From the NCBI GenBank assembly GCA_963575745.1, contig CAUYUJ010014762.1, positions 214,793 to 278,792 of the forward strand: 64,000 bases of DNA, given 5' to 3'. Of this stretch, positions 1-9,645 are shown piece by piece. The notes under the pieces were generated by a model. It was not told the origin of the DNA, ran no database searches, and saw nothing but the letters and a program-made list of their open reading frames with translations. Made by a program: the position numbers and the translations under genes. The stretch is from Prorocentrum cordatum (lineage: Eukaryota; Sar; Dinophyceae; Prorocentrales; Prorocentraceae). How positions within the stretch are numbered: the stretch's first letter is position 1; every line of letters starts with the position of its first letter.

Positions 1-206
1 AGCCGATCCGACGCAGCGCGCCCGCTGCTCCGATGGGTCGTCGGTCGCCACTTGTTACCAGTGGTGGGCGCCCCGTTATCCAACGCGGCTTGCGGGCTAA
101 ACCTCACTCTTGTTTGTTAGCGAGGTTCAGGGGCGACGGACTTCTATATACCTATACGACCACCCTTCGGGTGATAAGGAGGTTCGGGGATGAAGGAACC
201 GACGTC

Positions 207-313
207 TCACTCGATCGGTCTCACTATCGATCTCACTATCGATCTCACTATCGGTCTCGCTCGATCGATCTCACTCGATCGATCTCAAAATCGATCTCAC
301 TCGATCTATTGCG
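207..313. repeat. 12-bp (TCGATCTCACTA)-type tandem repeat, left copy
   Basis: Imperfect head-to-tail copies of a 12-base unit built on TCGATCTCAC. The same unit returns at 1650-1790, so the two blocks bracket the 150-bp satellite. The 200 bases to the left hold nothing I recognise. Confidence 0.8.
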
Positions 314-363
314 AAGGCCTGACGGCCGGTGCCGCCGACCCTGTTCGCAATGCGCAGCAAGAG

Positions 364-1545
364 ATTACGAGGTTGCTCAAGGTCGGCTTGGCTGGAGCCC
401 AGGGGAAGAGGAGTCCCAGGGGGGGGCGTCGTATCTGACCCGGGGGGGGGGTCGCTACCCCCCCCCCCCTCCCGGCGGGGGAGGGATCAAAGGGAAGGGG
501 CTTCCCTTCGACTCAATTACGAGGTTGCTCAAGGTCGGCTTGGCTGGAGCCCAGGGGAAGAGGAGTCCCAGGGGGGGGCGTCGTATCTGACCCCGGGGGG
601 GTCGACCCCCCCCCTCCCGGCGGGGGAGGGATCAAAGGGAAGGGCTTCCCTTCGACTCAATTACGAGGTTGCTCAAGGTCGGCTTGGCTGAGCCCAGGGG
701 AAGAGGAGTCCCAGGGGGGGCGTCGTATCTGACCCGGGGGGGGGGTCGCTACCCCCCCCCCCCTCCCGGCGGGGGAGGGATCAAAGGGAAGGGGCTTCCC
801 TTCGACTCAATTACGAGGTTGCTCAAGGTCGGCTTGGCTGGAGCCCAGGGGAAGAGGAGTCCCAGGGGGGGGCGTCGTATCTGACCCGGGGGGGGGGTCG
901 ACTACCCCCCCCCCCCTCCCGGCGGGGGAGGGATCAAAGGGAAGGGGCTTCCCTTCGACTCAATTACGAGGTTGCTCAAGGTCGGCTTGGCTGGAGCCCA
1001 GGGGAAGAGGAGTCCCAGGGGGGGGCGTCGTATCTGACCCGGGGGGGGGTCGACACCCCCCCCCCCCTCCCGGCGGGGGAGGGATCAAAGGGAAGGGGCT
1101 TCCCTTCGACTCAATTACGAGGTTGCTCAAGGTCGGCTTGGCTGGAGCCCAGGGGAAGAGGAGTCCCAGGGGGGGGCGTCGGACCCGGGGGGGGGGTCGC
1201 TACCCCCCCCTCCCAGGGGGGGGGCGTACGATCTGAGGGGGGGGGGTCGGAACCCCCCCCCCCCCTCCCGGCGGGGGAGGGATCAAAGGGAAGGGGCTTC
1301 CCTTCGACTCAATTACGAGGTTGCTCAAGGTCGGCTTGGCTGGAGCCCAGGGGTTGCTCAAGGTCGGCTTGGCTGGAGCCCAGGGGAAGAGGAGTCCCAG
1401 GGGGGGGCGTCGTATCTGACCCGGGGGGGGTCGCTACCCCCCCCCCCTCCCGGCGGGGGAGGGATCAAAGGGAAGGGGCTTCCCTTCGACTCAATTACGA
1501 GGTTGCTCAAGGTCGGCTTGGCTGGAGCCCAGGGGAAGAGGTCTC
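364..1545. repeat. 150-bp G-run/C-run satellite, eight units
   Basis: Units start with ATTACGAGGTTGCTCAAGG at 364, 516, 660, 810, 963, 1114, 1312 and 1494. Most periods are 144-153 bases; the last two are 198 and 182 because of internal partial duplications. Each unit holds a run of 8-10 G followed closely by a run of 8-12 C, then a GGGGAGGG stretch. Open frames across it change with run length and are not coding. Confidence 0.95.
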
Positions 1546-1649
1546 CCAGGGAAAAAGGAAGGACAGAGACGACGAGTACAAAGAATGACGGAGATGACGG
1601 CTCGAACGGAAAAGCCCCTCACACACGCCGACAGGGTCGGCGGATTTCA

Positions 1650-1790
1650 TTCGATCGATCTCACAATCGATCTGACTATCGATCTCACAATCGATCTCAT
1701 TATCGATCTCACGATCGATCTCACAATCGATCTCACATTCGGTTTCACTATCGATCTCACTATCGATCTCACAACCGATCTCACAACCAA
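1650..1790. repeat. 12-bp (TCGATCTCACAA)-type tandem repeat, right copy
   Basis: About eleven imperfect copies of the 12-base unit also seen at 207-313, running directly into the ATC microsatellite. Confidence 0.85.
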
Positions 1791-1795
1791 CGTCA

Positions 1796-2669
1796 GCATC
1801 ATCATCAACATCATCGTCATCAACGTCATCAACACCATCATCAGCATCGAGACACCATCATCACCATCACCTCATCATCATCATCATCATCACCATCACC
1901 ATAATCGGGACACCATCATCGTTACCATCATCGCCATCAACACCATCATCGGGACACCATCATCATCATCATAATCAGAGAACCACGATCATCATCATCT
2001 CACCATCATCATGCACAACATCATCAACATCATCATCGGGACACCATCATCACCAGCAACACCATCATCATCGGGACACCATCATCATCACCACCATCAT
2101 CATCACCATCATCATCATCGGGACACCATCAGCATCATCAACATCAGCATCCTCATCATCACCATCATCGGTCCACCATCAGCACAATCATCATCATCAC
2201 CTCATCATCATCCTCATCATCAACATCATCATCATCATCATCATCATCATCGGGACACCATCATCGTCATCATCATAATCAACATCATCATCATCGGGGC
2301 ATCTTCATCATCATCATCACCATCATCATCAACAGCATCATCATCAACCTCATCATCACCATCATCGGGACACAATCATCATCGTCATCTTCGTCATCAT
2401 CATCATCATCATCATCATCTCATCATCATCATCAGCATCATCATGAACATCAACATCATCATTGTCATCATCATCATCATCATCATCATCATGTTCATCG
2501 GGACACCATCGTCATCACTAGCAACATCATCATCAACATCATCATCGGGGCGCCATCATCATCACCACCATCACCATCATCATCATCAACATCGTCAACA
2601 TCATCATCGTCATCATCGGGACACCATCATCATCAGCATCATCACCATCATCATCATCAACATCATCGA

Positions 2670-2733
<64 letters not shown>

Positions 2734-2735
2734 GT
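1796..2735. repeat. (ATC)n microsatellite with GGGACACC interruptions
   Basis: Roughly 940 bases of CAT/ATC triplets, interrupted again and again by GGGACACCATCATC. Reads as poly-His/Ile/Ser on + and poly-Met/Asp on -. No sign of a gene. Confidence 0.95.
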
Positions 2736-3115
2736 CGGGACACCGACGGGACACCGGCGGGACACCGCGCGCCACCGGCCCCCGGTCAGGAATTTTTGGT
2801 CCGGCCGCGCCTCAGCCGGAGGCGGGACACCAGCGGGACACCGCGCGCCACCGGCCCCCGGCCAGGAATCATTTGGTCCGGCCGCGCCTCAGCCGGAGGC
2901 GGGACTCCGGCGGGACACCGCGCGCCACTGGCCCCCGGTCAGGGATCATTTGGTCCCGCCGCGCCTCAGCCGGAGGAGATTTTCTCCTCGCCCGCCCACG
3001 CAGTTTCGCCTCGCCCGCACGCACGGCACGCACGAACACGAAACCGAAACCGATTTCCCGGTAGGGGGGCTCTCCGTTCCACTTCGATCTCACCCCCTCA
3101 CCTCCGATGGCCACG
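2736..3115 (+). repeat. Composite dispersed repeat (77-bp units plus unique tail), copy 1
   Basis: Three 77-base units (GGTCC at 2798, 2875, 2952) carrying CGGGACACCGCGCGCCACCGG, followed by a unique stretch at about 2985-3115. The whole block recurs in reverse orientation at 55440-55775, including the tail with the GAACACGAAACCGAAA segment. Confidence 0.85.
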
Positions 3116-3602
3116 GAAGACGCCCCTCGCGTCTTCTGGCGTGGCCGCTGGCGCCAGGCATCCAGCGGTGAGCGCTATCTCCAAGCCGCCGCCGCTGCGT
3201 TTGTCTTGCCCGCCTTTCCTGCGTGAGCTCGTGGGCGCGTTGCGTATTTCGCTGCCGCTAGCGACCGCCCTGCCGCCTCTTTCCTTGCGGTGGGCTCTGC
3301 TGCGTGGTCCAAGCAATGTGCGGCCACTCGCCAAATCCGTGTTACTGCGCAAGGGCCTTCAGCACGGGCGCGGCTGATTGCGCCCTTCAGCACGAAGGGT
3401 GCCCTCGTGTCCTGAGCGGCGCCGCGCGCGCGGCCCGCCCGCGCCCGGGAGCTCGGCCACCGCGAGCCTTCCCGCGCGCGCCGCCCGCGGCCTCTGCGCG
3501 AAGCCCCATCGTTTGCGCTCGACTCGGGTTGCTGCAAGTTCTCGGCCCCTTCCCTCCGCGCGAAGCCCGATAATTTGCGCGGGGCTGGAGAGTCCGCATC
3601 CG
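3116..3602. other. GC-rich stretch without a recognisable gene
   Basis: Holds a short direct repeat of GCGCGAAGCCC followed by TTTGCGC (about 3491 and 3560). Open frames on both strands are what GC-rich DNA gives by chance. Nothing else seen. Confidence 0.4.
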
Positions 3603-3728
3603 CATCCTCCCTATGTCCTCGCTCTCCTCTTCCTCTTTGTCCTCCTCCTCCTCTTCCTCCTCCTCCTTCTCCTTATCATCATCACCTCCATCCTCATCCT
3701 CATTGTCATCCTCATCCTCGTCCTTTTG
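3603..3728. repeat. CTC/ATC-rich microsatellite upstream of the RBR gene
   Basis: Pyrimidine-rich CTC and CATCCT triplets ending about 360 bases before the RBR start codon. A second CTC run lies at 3985-4022, immediately upstream of the start. Confidence 0.8.
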
Positions 3729-4088
3729 TCCTCTGTGCACCCGTGCGACCCCCGACAGCAGCGACGGGCGACTGTAACGCGCCTTACACGCCCCACCACA
3801 AGACAGTTATAGGATGTAAGTACGACCTTAGGCGTGCAGCTCAGCCCCCATCATAGTCCAGCCAGGGCCAGAGTCCAACCATGGCCATGACAGAAGGGAT
3901 TGAGCTCTAGGCATATATGTATATTACATTTCGTTTATTTTAGTCCAGTCCGTTTTCCCGATCCCCCTCCCCTCCCCATCCCCCTCCTCCTCCTCCTCCG
4001 CCTCCTCCTCCTCCTCCTCTTCGCCCCTATCTCGTCGCCCCTGAGCCCCTTTTCCGCAGTCGTTCTGGCTCATGCCGTGCCAGCCCAC

Positions 4089-5237
4089 ATGGAGGCCCAG
4101 GCCGCCGCGATGCCGGCGCCGTCGGAGGTGGAGGCGCTCCAGTCCATGGGCTTCGCCCGAGCACACGCCGAGAGGGCGCTCCGGCAGCGCCGCGGCCTCG
4201 CCGAGGCCGTGGACTACCTGCTCGGCGGCGACGGCGCGGCCGGCGGCGGCGCGGCCTGCGCCGCCAGCGGCTCGCAGGGCCCGCGGGGGCGCCCGGGCGA
4301 GCCCGGCTCGCGCAGGCGCCCGTCGGAGCCCTCCTCGGGCGGCGCCGCGGCTCCGGCGAAGCGCCGCCGGGAGGCGGTGGGCGCAGGGGCGCCGCGCGCA
4401 GCCGCCGCGGAGGCGCGGCGGCCCGACGTCATCGACGTGGAGGCGCCCGCCCCGCGGCAGCCCTCGGAGCCCTCGTTCAACGAGCGGGGCGTCGCCTGCG
4501 CCATCTGCGTGGAGGACGCTGGGCCGTGGTCCGCGGTGCGGCTGCCGTGCGGGCATGGGTGGTACTGCGCGGCGTGCGTGCGCCGCTGCGCCGAGGCGCA
4601 GCTGGAGGCGGTGGGGCGGCACCAGGTGCCGTGCCCCGAGTGTGGCGTGGCGCTGGGTCAGGCGCTGCTCGGCGCGCTGCTGCCCCAGGGCGTGCTGAAC
4701 AGGCTGCTGGAGCGGAGCCTCGAGCAGGCGGTGAGCGCCTCCGGTGCCCTGTGGGCGTGCCCCACGCCCGACTGCCCGAATCGCGTCGCGCTGGAGGACG
4801 GCCAGGTGCCGAGACTGCAGTGCACGATGTGCGGCAGGGAGCACTGCCTGCGCTGCCAGGCGTCGCCCTATCATGCGGGGCGGACCTGCGAGGAGCACGC
4901 CGCTGCGTGCGGGGCGGGGCCAGACAGGCTCTTCTGGGAGTGGATGGAGAGCACGGGCTCCACACAGTGCCCAAGGTGCCGCATGGCCATCACGAAGCAG
5001 GAGCTGAGGGGTCAGCAGACGCAGCGGCAGGAGTGCCACAAGATGATGTGCAGGAATTGTGGCACTCGCTTCTGCTTCTTCTGCTCGGCCGTGCTCACGT
5101 CGACATCGACGTGTGGCTGCACGCCAGACAACCACGGCTTCATCGACCCGAGGACGGGAGGGTTCGTCCAACACGGGGCGCAGCCGGGGCCATGTCCAGG
5201 GGCCAGTGGCTCCCGCCGCGCAGGGCGCAGGAGGTAG
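4089..5237 (+). CDS. UBA-domain RBR (RING-between-RING) E3 ubiquitin-protein ligase
   Basis: RBR ligases take ubiquitin from an E2 at RING1, hold it as a thioester on a RING2 cysteine and pass it to a substrate. The 382-residue frame starts at the ATG at 4089. The frame is open upstream, but there it only reads a CTC microsatellite as poly-Leu. Residues about 12-47 form a UBA-like fold (EALQSMGFARAHAERAL). A Gly/Ala/Arg-rich linker with AKRRRE follows. RING1 starts at Cys137 (CAIC ... CGH ... CxxC ... CPEC), the IBR at about Cys224 (CPTPDCPNR ... CTMCGREHCLRC), and RING2 spans about 290-345. The QECHKMMC motif puts the expected catalytic cysteine at Cys316, and it is present. The gene has no visible intron and no frame damage. 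A short TIR element (5394-5565) lies about 160 bases past the stop. Subfamily (ARI1-like or other) is not resolved. Confidence 0.9.
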   Translation: MEAQAAAMPAPSEVEALQSMGFARAHAERALRQRRGLAEAVDYLLGGDGAAGGGAACAASGSQGPRGRPGEPGSRRRPSEPSSGGAAAPAKRRREAVGAGAPRAAAAEARRPDVIDVEAPAPRQPSEPSFNERGVACAICVEDAGPWSAVRLPCGHGWYCAACVRRCAEAQLEAVGRHQVPCPECGVALGQALLGALLPQGVLNRLLERSLEQAVSASGALWACPTPDCPNRVALEDGQVPRLQCTMCGREHCLRCQASPYHAGRTCEEHAAACGAGPDRLFWEWMESTGSTQCPRCRMAITKQELRGQQTQRQECHKMMCRNCGTRFCFFCSAVLTSTSTCGCTPDNHGFIDPRTGGFVQHGAQPGPCPGASGSRRAGRRR

Positions 5238-5393
5238 GTGTCCATGGCCCCCAGTCCGACGGCCGACCCGAAAACGCTAGCAGCAGCAAGGGATGGGAGG
5301 CAGAGCGCCACTCGTTCGCGCGCTCGCCAATTCGCCCCCCCCCCAACCCCCCTTACCAGCATGGAACATGTCCCTATCCTCGCTGCCACCCCA

Positions 5394-5565
5394 ACATACT
5401 ATTACTATGTGTGGGCGATGCGCGCACCGAGAAACATTCTAGCATATGCGTCGTGGCGTACGCTTTCTGGCCGTACCGCTCGGGAAACGATTTACCACAT
5501 CATTGTTATGCTATATGCTCGCGTCGGACGCACGCCTCGAAGGAGGACACGTAGTCCTAGCATGT
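5394..5565. mobile_element. MITE family ACATACT, copy 1
   Basis: A 172-base element with imperfect TIRs: ACATACTATTACTATGTGT at the left against the reverse complement of CACGTAGTCCTAGCATGT at the right. The interior (CGCACCGAGAA, ATGCGTCGTGGCG, GCTCGGGAAACGAT) matches copies at 31044-31248 and 56874-57060. No coding capacity. All three copies have the same orientation. Confidence 0.85.
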
Positions 5566-5764
5566 ATTTGTGCGTCCAATATTGTGTGTTGGCATCACCT
5601 TCTCTAGGTGCCTATCTTCAGGATGCCCTCAGTATCTGAGGGGCCATCCCTGAGACTGTCATCGCCTTTTGGCTTATCATTCGAAGGACTAGGGGTGAGC
5701 TCGAGTAACATGGTGTTGACAAAAGTGAGTAGCATGGCACACGCACCTTCAGCACAATGTGTAT

Positions 5765-5850
5765 TGTTTCTCCGCCTCCTCCTCCTCCGCCTCCTCCTCC
5801 TCCTCTTCCTCCTCCTCCTCCTCCTTCTCCTCCTCCTCCTCCTCCTCCTC
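5765..5850. repeat. (CTC)n microsatellite
   Basis: Almost pure CTC with a few CTT changes. The following 350 bases (5860-6190) are very GC-rich with GCGCGGCGCGCG runs and hold no recognisable gene. Confidence 0.9.
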
Positions 5851-6189
5851 TGTTTTCACCTATTGCTGCTTCCGCGGCGCCCCGGCGCCTCCCCCCGCGG
5901 CGCCCTCTCGCGCAGGCCCTGCCCTGCTCTGCTCGAGGGGCCGGCTGCACCCCCGGGGATGCCCTCGGGCCACCCGCAGGGCCGCGGCGGTGGCCGCGCC
6001 CCGCGCGCCTCGCGGCCGCAAGGCTCGCGGGCGCTGCGCGCAGCGCTCCGCGCGAGCCGCAGGGCCGCGGCGCCGCCCCGCGCCTCGCGCGGCGCGCGGC
6101 GCGCGGCGGCCCCGGCGGGGCCCCTTGCCGGCGCTCCGCCGGCTCCGCCAGGGGGCTCCCGGGCCTCCCGTCGTCCCAGGGCAGTGCCG

Positions 6190-6395
6190 GAGGGTCGTGG
6201 AGGACGATCGGTGGAGAGGACGCATGCTGCCAAGTCATGCCCAGATGTCCAAGAGATGTGTCAAACATGTTTTCAACATGTAAGAAACATGTCTGCAACA
6301 TGTTTAGAACAAGTTCCGACATTGTAAACACATGTTTAAATTTAGTGATAGGTCTGTTAGAGTGTCCGTTGTCCTGGTATCTACAACCAGAGGGG
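6190..6395. repeat. Dispersed repeat rich in ACATGT palindromes, copy 1
   Basis: Starts GTGGAGGACGATC, has several ACATGT/AAACATGTTT motifs and ends near GTTAGAGTGTCC. A diverged copy with the same order of landmarks lies at 57715-57915. Confidence 0.75.
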
Positions 6396-6516
6396 GGCCA
6401 CCGTGGGCCCACAACAGCAGCCGTCCAGAGAGGCCCTCTCGGCCCTCGGGCATCGAGCCTCGGGATGGGAGCGGAGGAGCCGGCAGCCCCCTCGGTGGGG
6501 GACCTTGGGCGCTGCG

Positions 6517-6666
6517 TAATGGAGGATCATAAATGGGGGGGTGGCGAGTGTGGTCCGAAAAGGTACCCAAACGGTACCTAAACGAGCCCCCTGGGGCTCT
6601 GGAGGGGCCCGAAAGGGGCACGAAAGGGGACCTTTTCTGACCCCCCCATTTGTGACCCCCCCATTA
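6517..6666. mobile_element. Short TIR element (TAATGG...CCATTA)
   Basis: The left end TAATGGAGGATCATAAATGG and the reverse complement of the right end agree over about 24 bases with three mismatches. The 150-base interior holds GGTACCCAAACGGTACC. A related single end lies at 7631 (TAATGGAGGATGGCGATTAA). Confidence 0.7.
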
Positions 6667-6924
6667 AGCCACGCCCAGCCTTCTCTGTCGCCGTGGGGGC
6701 AGCGGGTCCTGAGGAGGGGGACAGGTCCCGACGAGGTTGCTCGCCGTTTTCGATCTCTCGGAGCCCTCCTCGGGCCCCGAGAGTGTCAGGAAACGACTCA
6801 GGAGGCAGCGCTCGTCCTGGGGGAGGGTCCCAGGGTCCGGGGCCCGTGTCCCACAGGACCAGATCCTGTCTTCCCAAAGCAGTGCCAAGGAGGGTCACCA
6901 TGGGGGGGGGGGTCGCCACCACCT

Positions 6925-6965
6925 CGAGGAGGAGGAGGAGGAGGAGGAGGAGGAGGAGGAGGAGG
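6925..6965. repeat. (GGA)n microsatellite
   Basis: Thirteen or so GGA triplets. Surrounding GC-rich sequence (6670-7290) shows no supportable gene. Confidence 0.85.
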
Positions 6966-7296
6966 ACCCCCAGGACTCCCCGAATCACCCAGGGCATCCG
7001 ACAGCACACCAACCATCGCCAGAGGCCCCCGCGGTCCTCCAGCCTCGATCCTCAGGAGGAGCCGGCAACCCCCTTCAGGGGGCGGACCGCCCTTTGGCGC
7101 TGCCTGTCCTCCTGCAGGGCCAGACCTCGGAGCGTCACGCACGGCGGCAGCGAGGGGCAGCGTAGGGCGGCCCGTGGCCCTTCTGCGCCCCTGGCCGCAG
7201 TTCGGCCTGGCTTTGTTCCTGCTCCAGAGCCCGTGGACGGAGCTGTGGCGCAGGGGGTCGGAGGGACCGCGTCAGGAATCGGGCCCGAGCGACAGG

Positions 7297-7465
7297 GGGG
7301 GGATAGGGAAAGGGGGGGTACGAAATCTGCTGCATGCAGCTGGTTTCGCCCCCGCCGAGGGGCCCATGCCTCGGTACACGGGCGCCTCCCGGCGCCGGGA
7401 GGCGCCGGGAAAATCAGCTACACGTGAGCTGATTCTCAGCCCCCCCTTTGCTATCCCCCCGTTCG
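7297..7465. mobile_element. Short TIR element with G-run ends
   Basis: GCGACAGGGGGGGGATAGGG at the left pairs with CCCCCCTTTGCTATCCCCCC and GTTCGC at the right. The right arm (TGAGCTGATTCTCA followed by a C-run and TTTGCTATCCCC) recurs at 8927-8983. Confidence 0.55.
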
Positions 7466-7659
7466 CCCGGCCCGAAAAGAGGGGGCAGCGTGGGCGGCGC
7501 GCAGCTCTCCCACGGCCGGGCCGCAGGTCGGCACGGGCTCGCTCTTGCTCCAGGCCTCGTGGGCGGAGCCAGGGCGGAGGGGTGTCGGAGGCTCGCGCAG
7601 CAGCGCCGATGCGTCGCCGATGCGGCGCGGTAATGGAGGATGGCGATTAATAAATGACC

Positions 7660-8022
7660 GGGGGTCGTGTTCACGCGGCGACGCCCGGGATGACGATTAG
7701 AAAAAACCGGCCGCGGGCTGGAAAACTATGTTTTAAATCTGTCTCCTCCAGTCAGAAAAGTGTGCAGAAATAGCAGAAAACTATTTGTTTAATCGTTCTC
7801 TCACATTTTTTAATAAACCGTCATCCCGCATTACGGATCCGGATGTGCGTTGCCATGCCGATGTCGTCGATGCATCGGCGGTGCGGGCATGGAGGCGAGA
7901 TCACGATTCCCAGGCAATTAGTTTCGTGGAAGTCTGAGGCGACCCGGTGGCCGGCACCTGGCGGGCACGGGTTCCCCGTCCACCTTGTGGGATTTGTTTT
8001 GTCGCATGATTAGAACTTTAGC
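7660..8022. other. AT-richer stretch without a gene
   Basis: Base composition drops in GC relative to the neighbours. It contains GATGCATCGGCGGTGCGGGCATGG, reminiscent of the GCATCGCCGAT-rich element at 54071-54295. No open frame with coding character. Confidence 0.35.
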
Positions 8023-8640
8023 GAAACGGTGCAGGAAATAAACATTATTACAGCACGTATCTTGCAGTGCGAGGGTGTTGCCACGCATGGAGCCTATTGT
8101 TTTCTTGCCTTATTTTTTCCTAAGTTAATCTCTCTCTCCGACTCTTTCTTTCTTTCTTTCTTTCTCTCTCTCTCTCTCTATACATTCCCCTCTTGCCCAC
8201 GTCCCATTCTTCACCGTTTCCTCCTCCTCCTCCTTCCCCTCCTCCTCCTCCTCCTCCTCCTCCTCCTCCTCCTCCTCCTCCTCCCTCTCCTCCTCCTCCT
8301 CCTCCGAAACGGTGCAGGAAATAAACATTATTACAGCACGTATCTTGCAGTGCGAGGGTGTTGCCACGCATGGAGCCTATTGTTTTCTTGCCTTATTTTT
8401 TCCTAAGTTAATCTCTCTCTCCGACTCTTTCTTTCTTTCTTTCTTTCTCTCTCTCTCTCTCTATACATTCCCCTCTTGCCCACGTCCCATTCTTCACCGT
8501 TTCCTCCTCCTCCTCCTTCCCCTCCTCCTCCTCCTCCTCCTCCTCCTCCTCCTCCTCCTCCTCCTCCCTCTCCTCCTCCTCCTCCTCCTCCCCCTCCTCC
8601 TCCTCCTCCTCCTCCTCCTCCTCCTCCTCCTTCTCGCCTC
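8023..8640. repeat. 283-bp tandem duplication ending in CTC runs
   Basis: Two almost identical units begin GAAACGGTGCAGGAAATAAA at 8023 and 8306. Each contains (TTTC)n, (TC)n, CACCGTTTCC and a CTC microsatellite. The second CTC tract runs to the assembly gap, so the true copy number may be higher. Confidence 0.95.
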
Positions 8641-8658
8641 CTTCCCGCCATCTTCCCC

Positions 8659-8758
8659 NNNNNNNNNNNNNNNNNNNNNNNNNNNNNNNNNNNNNNNNNN
8701 NNNNNNNNNNNNNNNNNNNNNNNNNNNNNNNNNNNNNNNNNNNNNNNNNNNNNNNNNN
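8659..8758. other. Assembly gap (100 N)
   Basis: Exactly 100 N, a conventional spacer of unknown true length, between a CTC microsatellite and the 5' end of a MITE. Confidence 1.
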
Positions 8759-8925
8759 CTGAAGAAGGAGCCCTTTTCGTTGGGGAGGGGCTCCGTGTTC
8801 CTTAATTTTTTCGCAGCTTGCCTTGGATGTTCCTTAGGTTTCCGATACGAGATCGGAGTTTAACTTATGGAGAATGGGGGCCTCGTTCCTTATTTAGGGT
8901 TCCTTGGGTCAACGCCTCGACTGTA
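8759..8925 (+). mobile_element. MITE family TACAGTCGGGGC, copy 1 (left end lost in gap)
   Basis: Matches the intact copies at 11855, 24505 and 60020 (GAAGGAGCCCTTTTCGTTGG, CTTATTTAGGGTTCCTT) and ends CGCCTCGACTGTA. About the first dozen bases are missing because of the gap. The terminal TA is followed directly by CGTGAGCTGATTCTCAC, the start of another repeat. Confidence 0.9.
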
Positions 8926-8990
8926 CGTGAGCTGATTCTCACCCCCCCCCTTTGCTATCCCCCCCTTCCGCCCGACCCGAGAGGCCGGCC
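8926..8990. repeat. Remnant sharing the arm of the 7297-7465 element
   Basis: CGTGAGCTGATTCTCAC followed by a C-run and TTTGCTATCCCC, as at 7423-7465. No opposite arm is visible, so this is a solo end. Confidence 0.55.
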
Positions 8991-9085
8991 GTGGCGCGGT
9001 CGTACGTGACGGTGGCGAAGTGCCCAGCGGAGGGGGAGTCGAGCGGTGGCGAGGCGTCCTTGGCTCGCCCAGAGCCTGTAGCCCT

Positions 9086-9235
9086 ACCAAACACTGCTCT
9101 GAGAACCTTTTTTTGTCGCTGCCACGACGTATTCTTAGAGCACTTCTGGCTGAGATGGTCTTGTGTTAACACATCGGGTGCATGGTCTAGGAGCCTTGCT
9201 TTTGTTCTTAGAACGTGTTCGGGTTCCTGCTCAAG
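9086..9235. repeat. Dispersed repeat rich in TTCTNAGAA palindromes, copy 1
   Basis: Contains CTGAGAACC, ATTCTTAGAGCA, TGTTCTTAGAACG and the landmark ACACATCGGGTG. A better-preserved copy lies at 59728-59875. Confidence 0.75.
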
Positions 9236-9270
9236 AGAGGGTACGGCTGGATAGCGATCGGGCCGAGGCG

Positions 9271-9480
9271 CGAGATGCGGTATCGTTTCACCGATATCTC
9301 CATCCCCATTCCCATCCCCCTCGAGGCCCCCACCAGATTACTCCCCCCCCAGTTGGGGATACGCCCCTCGAGACCCGAGGGGGACGGCCTACATCCCCAT
9401 CTAGGGGGGGTAAATTGGCCAGTGGGGCCCAGGCCACGCCGCTGGGGATGGGGATCGGTTAAACGATACTCAGAGATCGA
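9271..9480. mobile_element. Short TIR element (GTATCGTTTMACCGAT)
   Basis: GTATCGTTTCACCGAT at 9280 is inverted as ATCGGTTAAACGATAC ending at 9469, and the pairing extends inward through CCATCCCC. The G+C-rich interior has a second inverted pair (CCCCTCGAG/CTCGAGACCCGAGG). One copy here. Confidence 0.7.
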
Positions 9481-9645
9481 GGTCGGCTCGGGGAGGGTGC
9501 CCTGATCTTCTTCGTGCCTGCGGGGTGCTGTTGTGCATCCTGGGGTGGGGTACCCTTGGACGTGCTGCGTGTTTTGGCCGGCGGGGGGCATCATCTACTT
9601 GGAGGACATTATTCTGTCCTTGGTCCGGCCGTAACCCTTGGCGTC
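9472..9645. repeat. Dispersed 175-bp repeat (AGATCGAGGTCGG...), copy 1
   Basis: Aligns over its whole length with 28441-28614 (GAGGGTGCCCTGAT, TTGTGCATC, TCTGTCCT.GGTCCGGCCGT). Short similar peptides appear on both strands, so coding origin is possible but not shown. Confidence 0.7.

Noticed and set aside
2011-3171. 386-codon His/Ile/Ser frame
   Set aside because: Translation of the ATC microsatellite followed by the 77-bp repeat.
3924-5174. 416-codon minus-strand frame antisense to the RBR gene
   Set aside because: Shadow of GC-rich coding sequence; no domain, while the + frame has complete RING/IBR motifs.
5608-6581. Several overlapping frames of 170-270 codons on both strands
   Set aside because: CTC microsatellite plus extremely GC-rich DNA; no domain, and the ACATGT repeat lies within.
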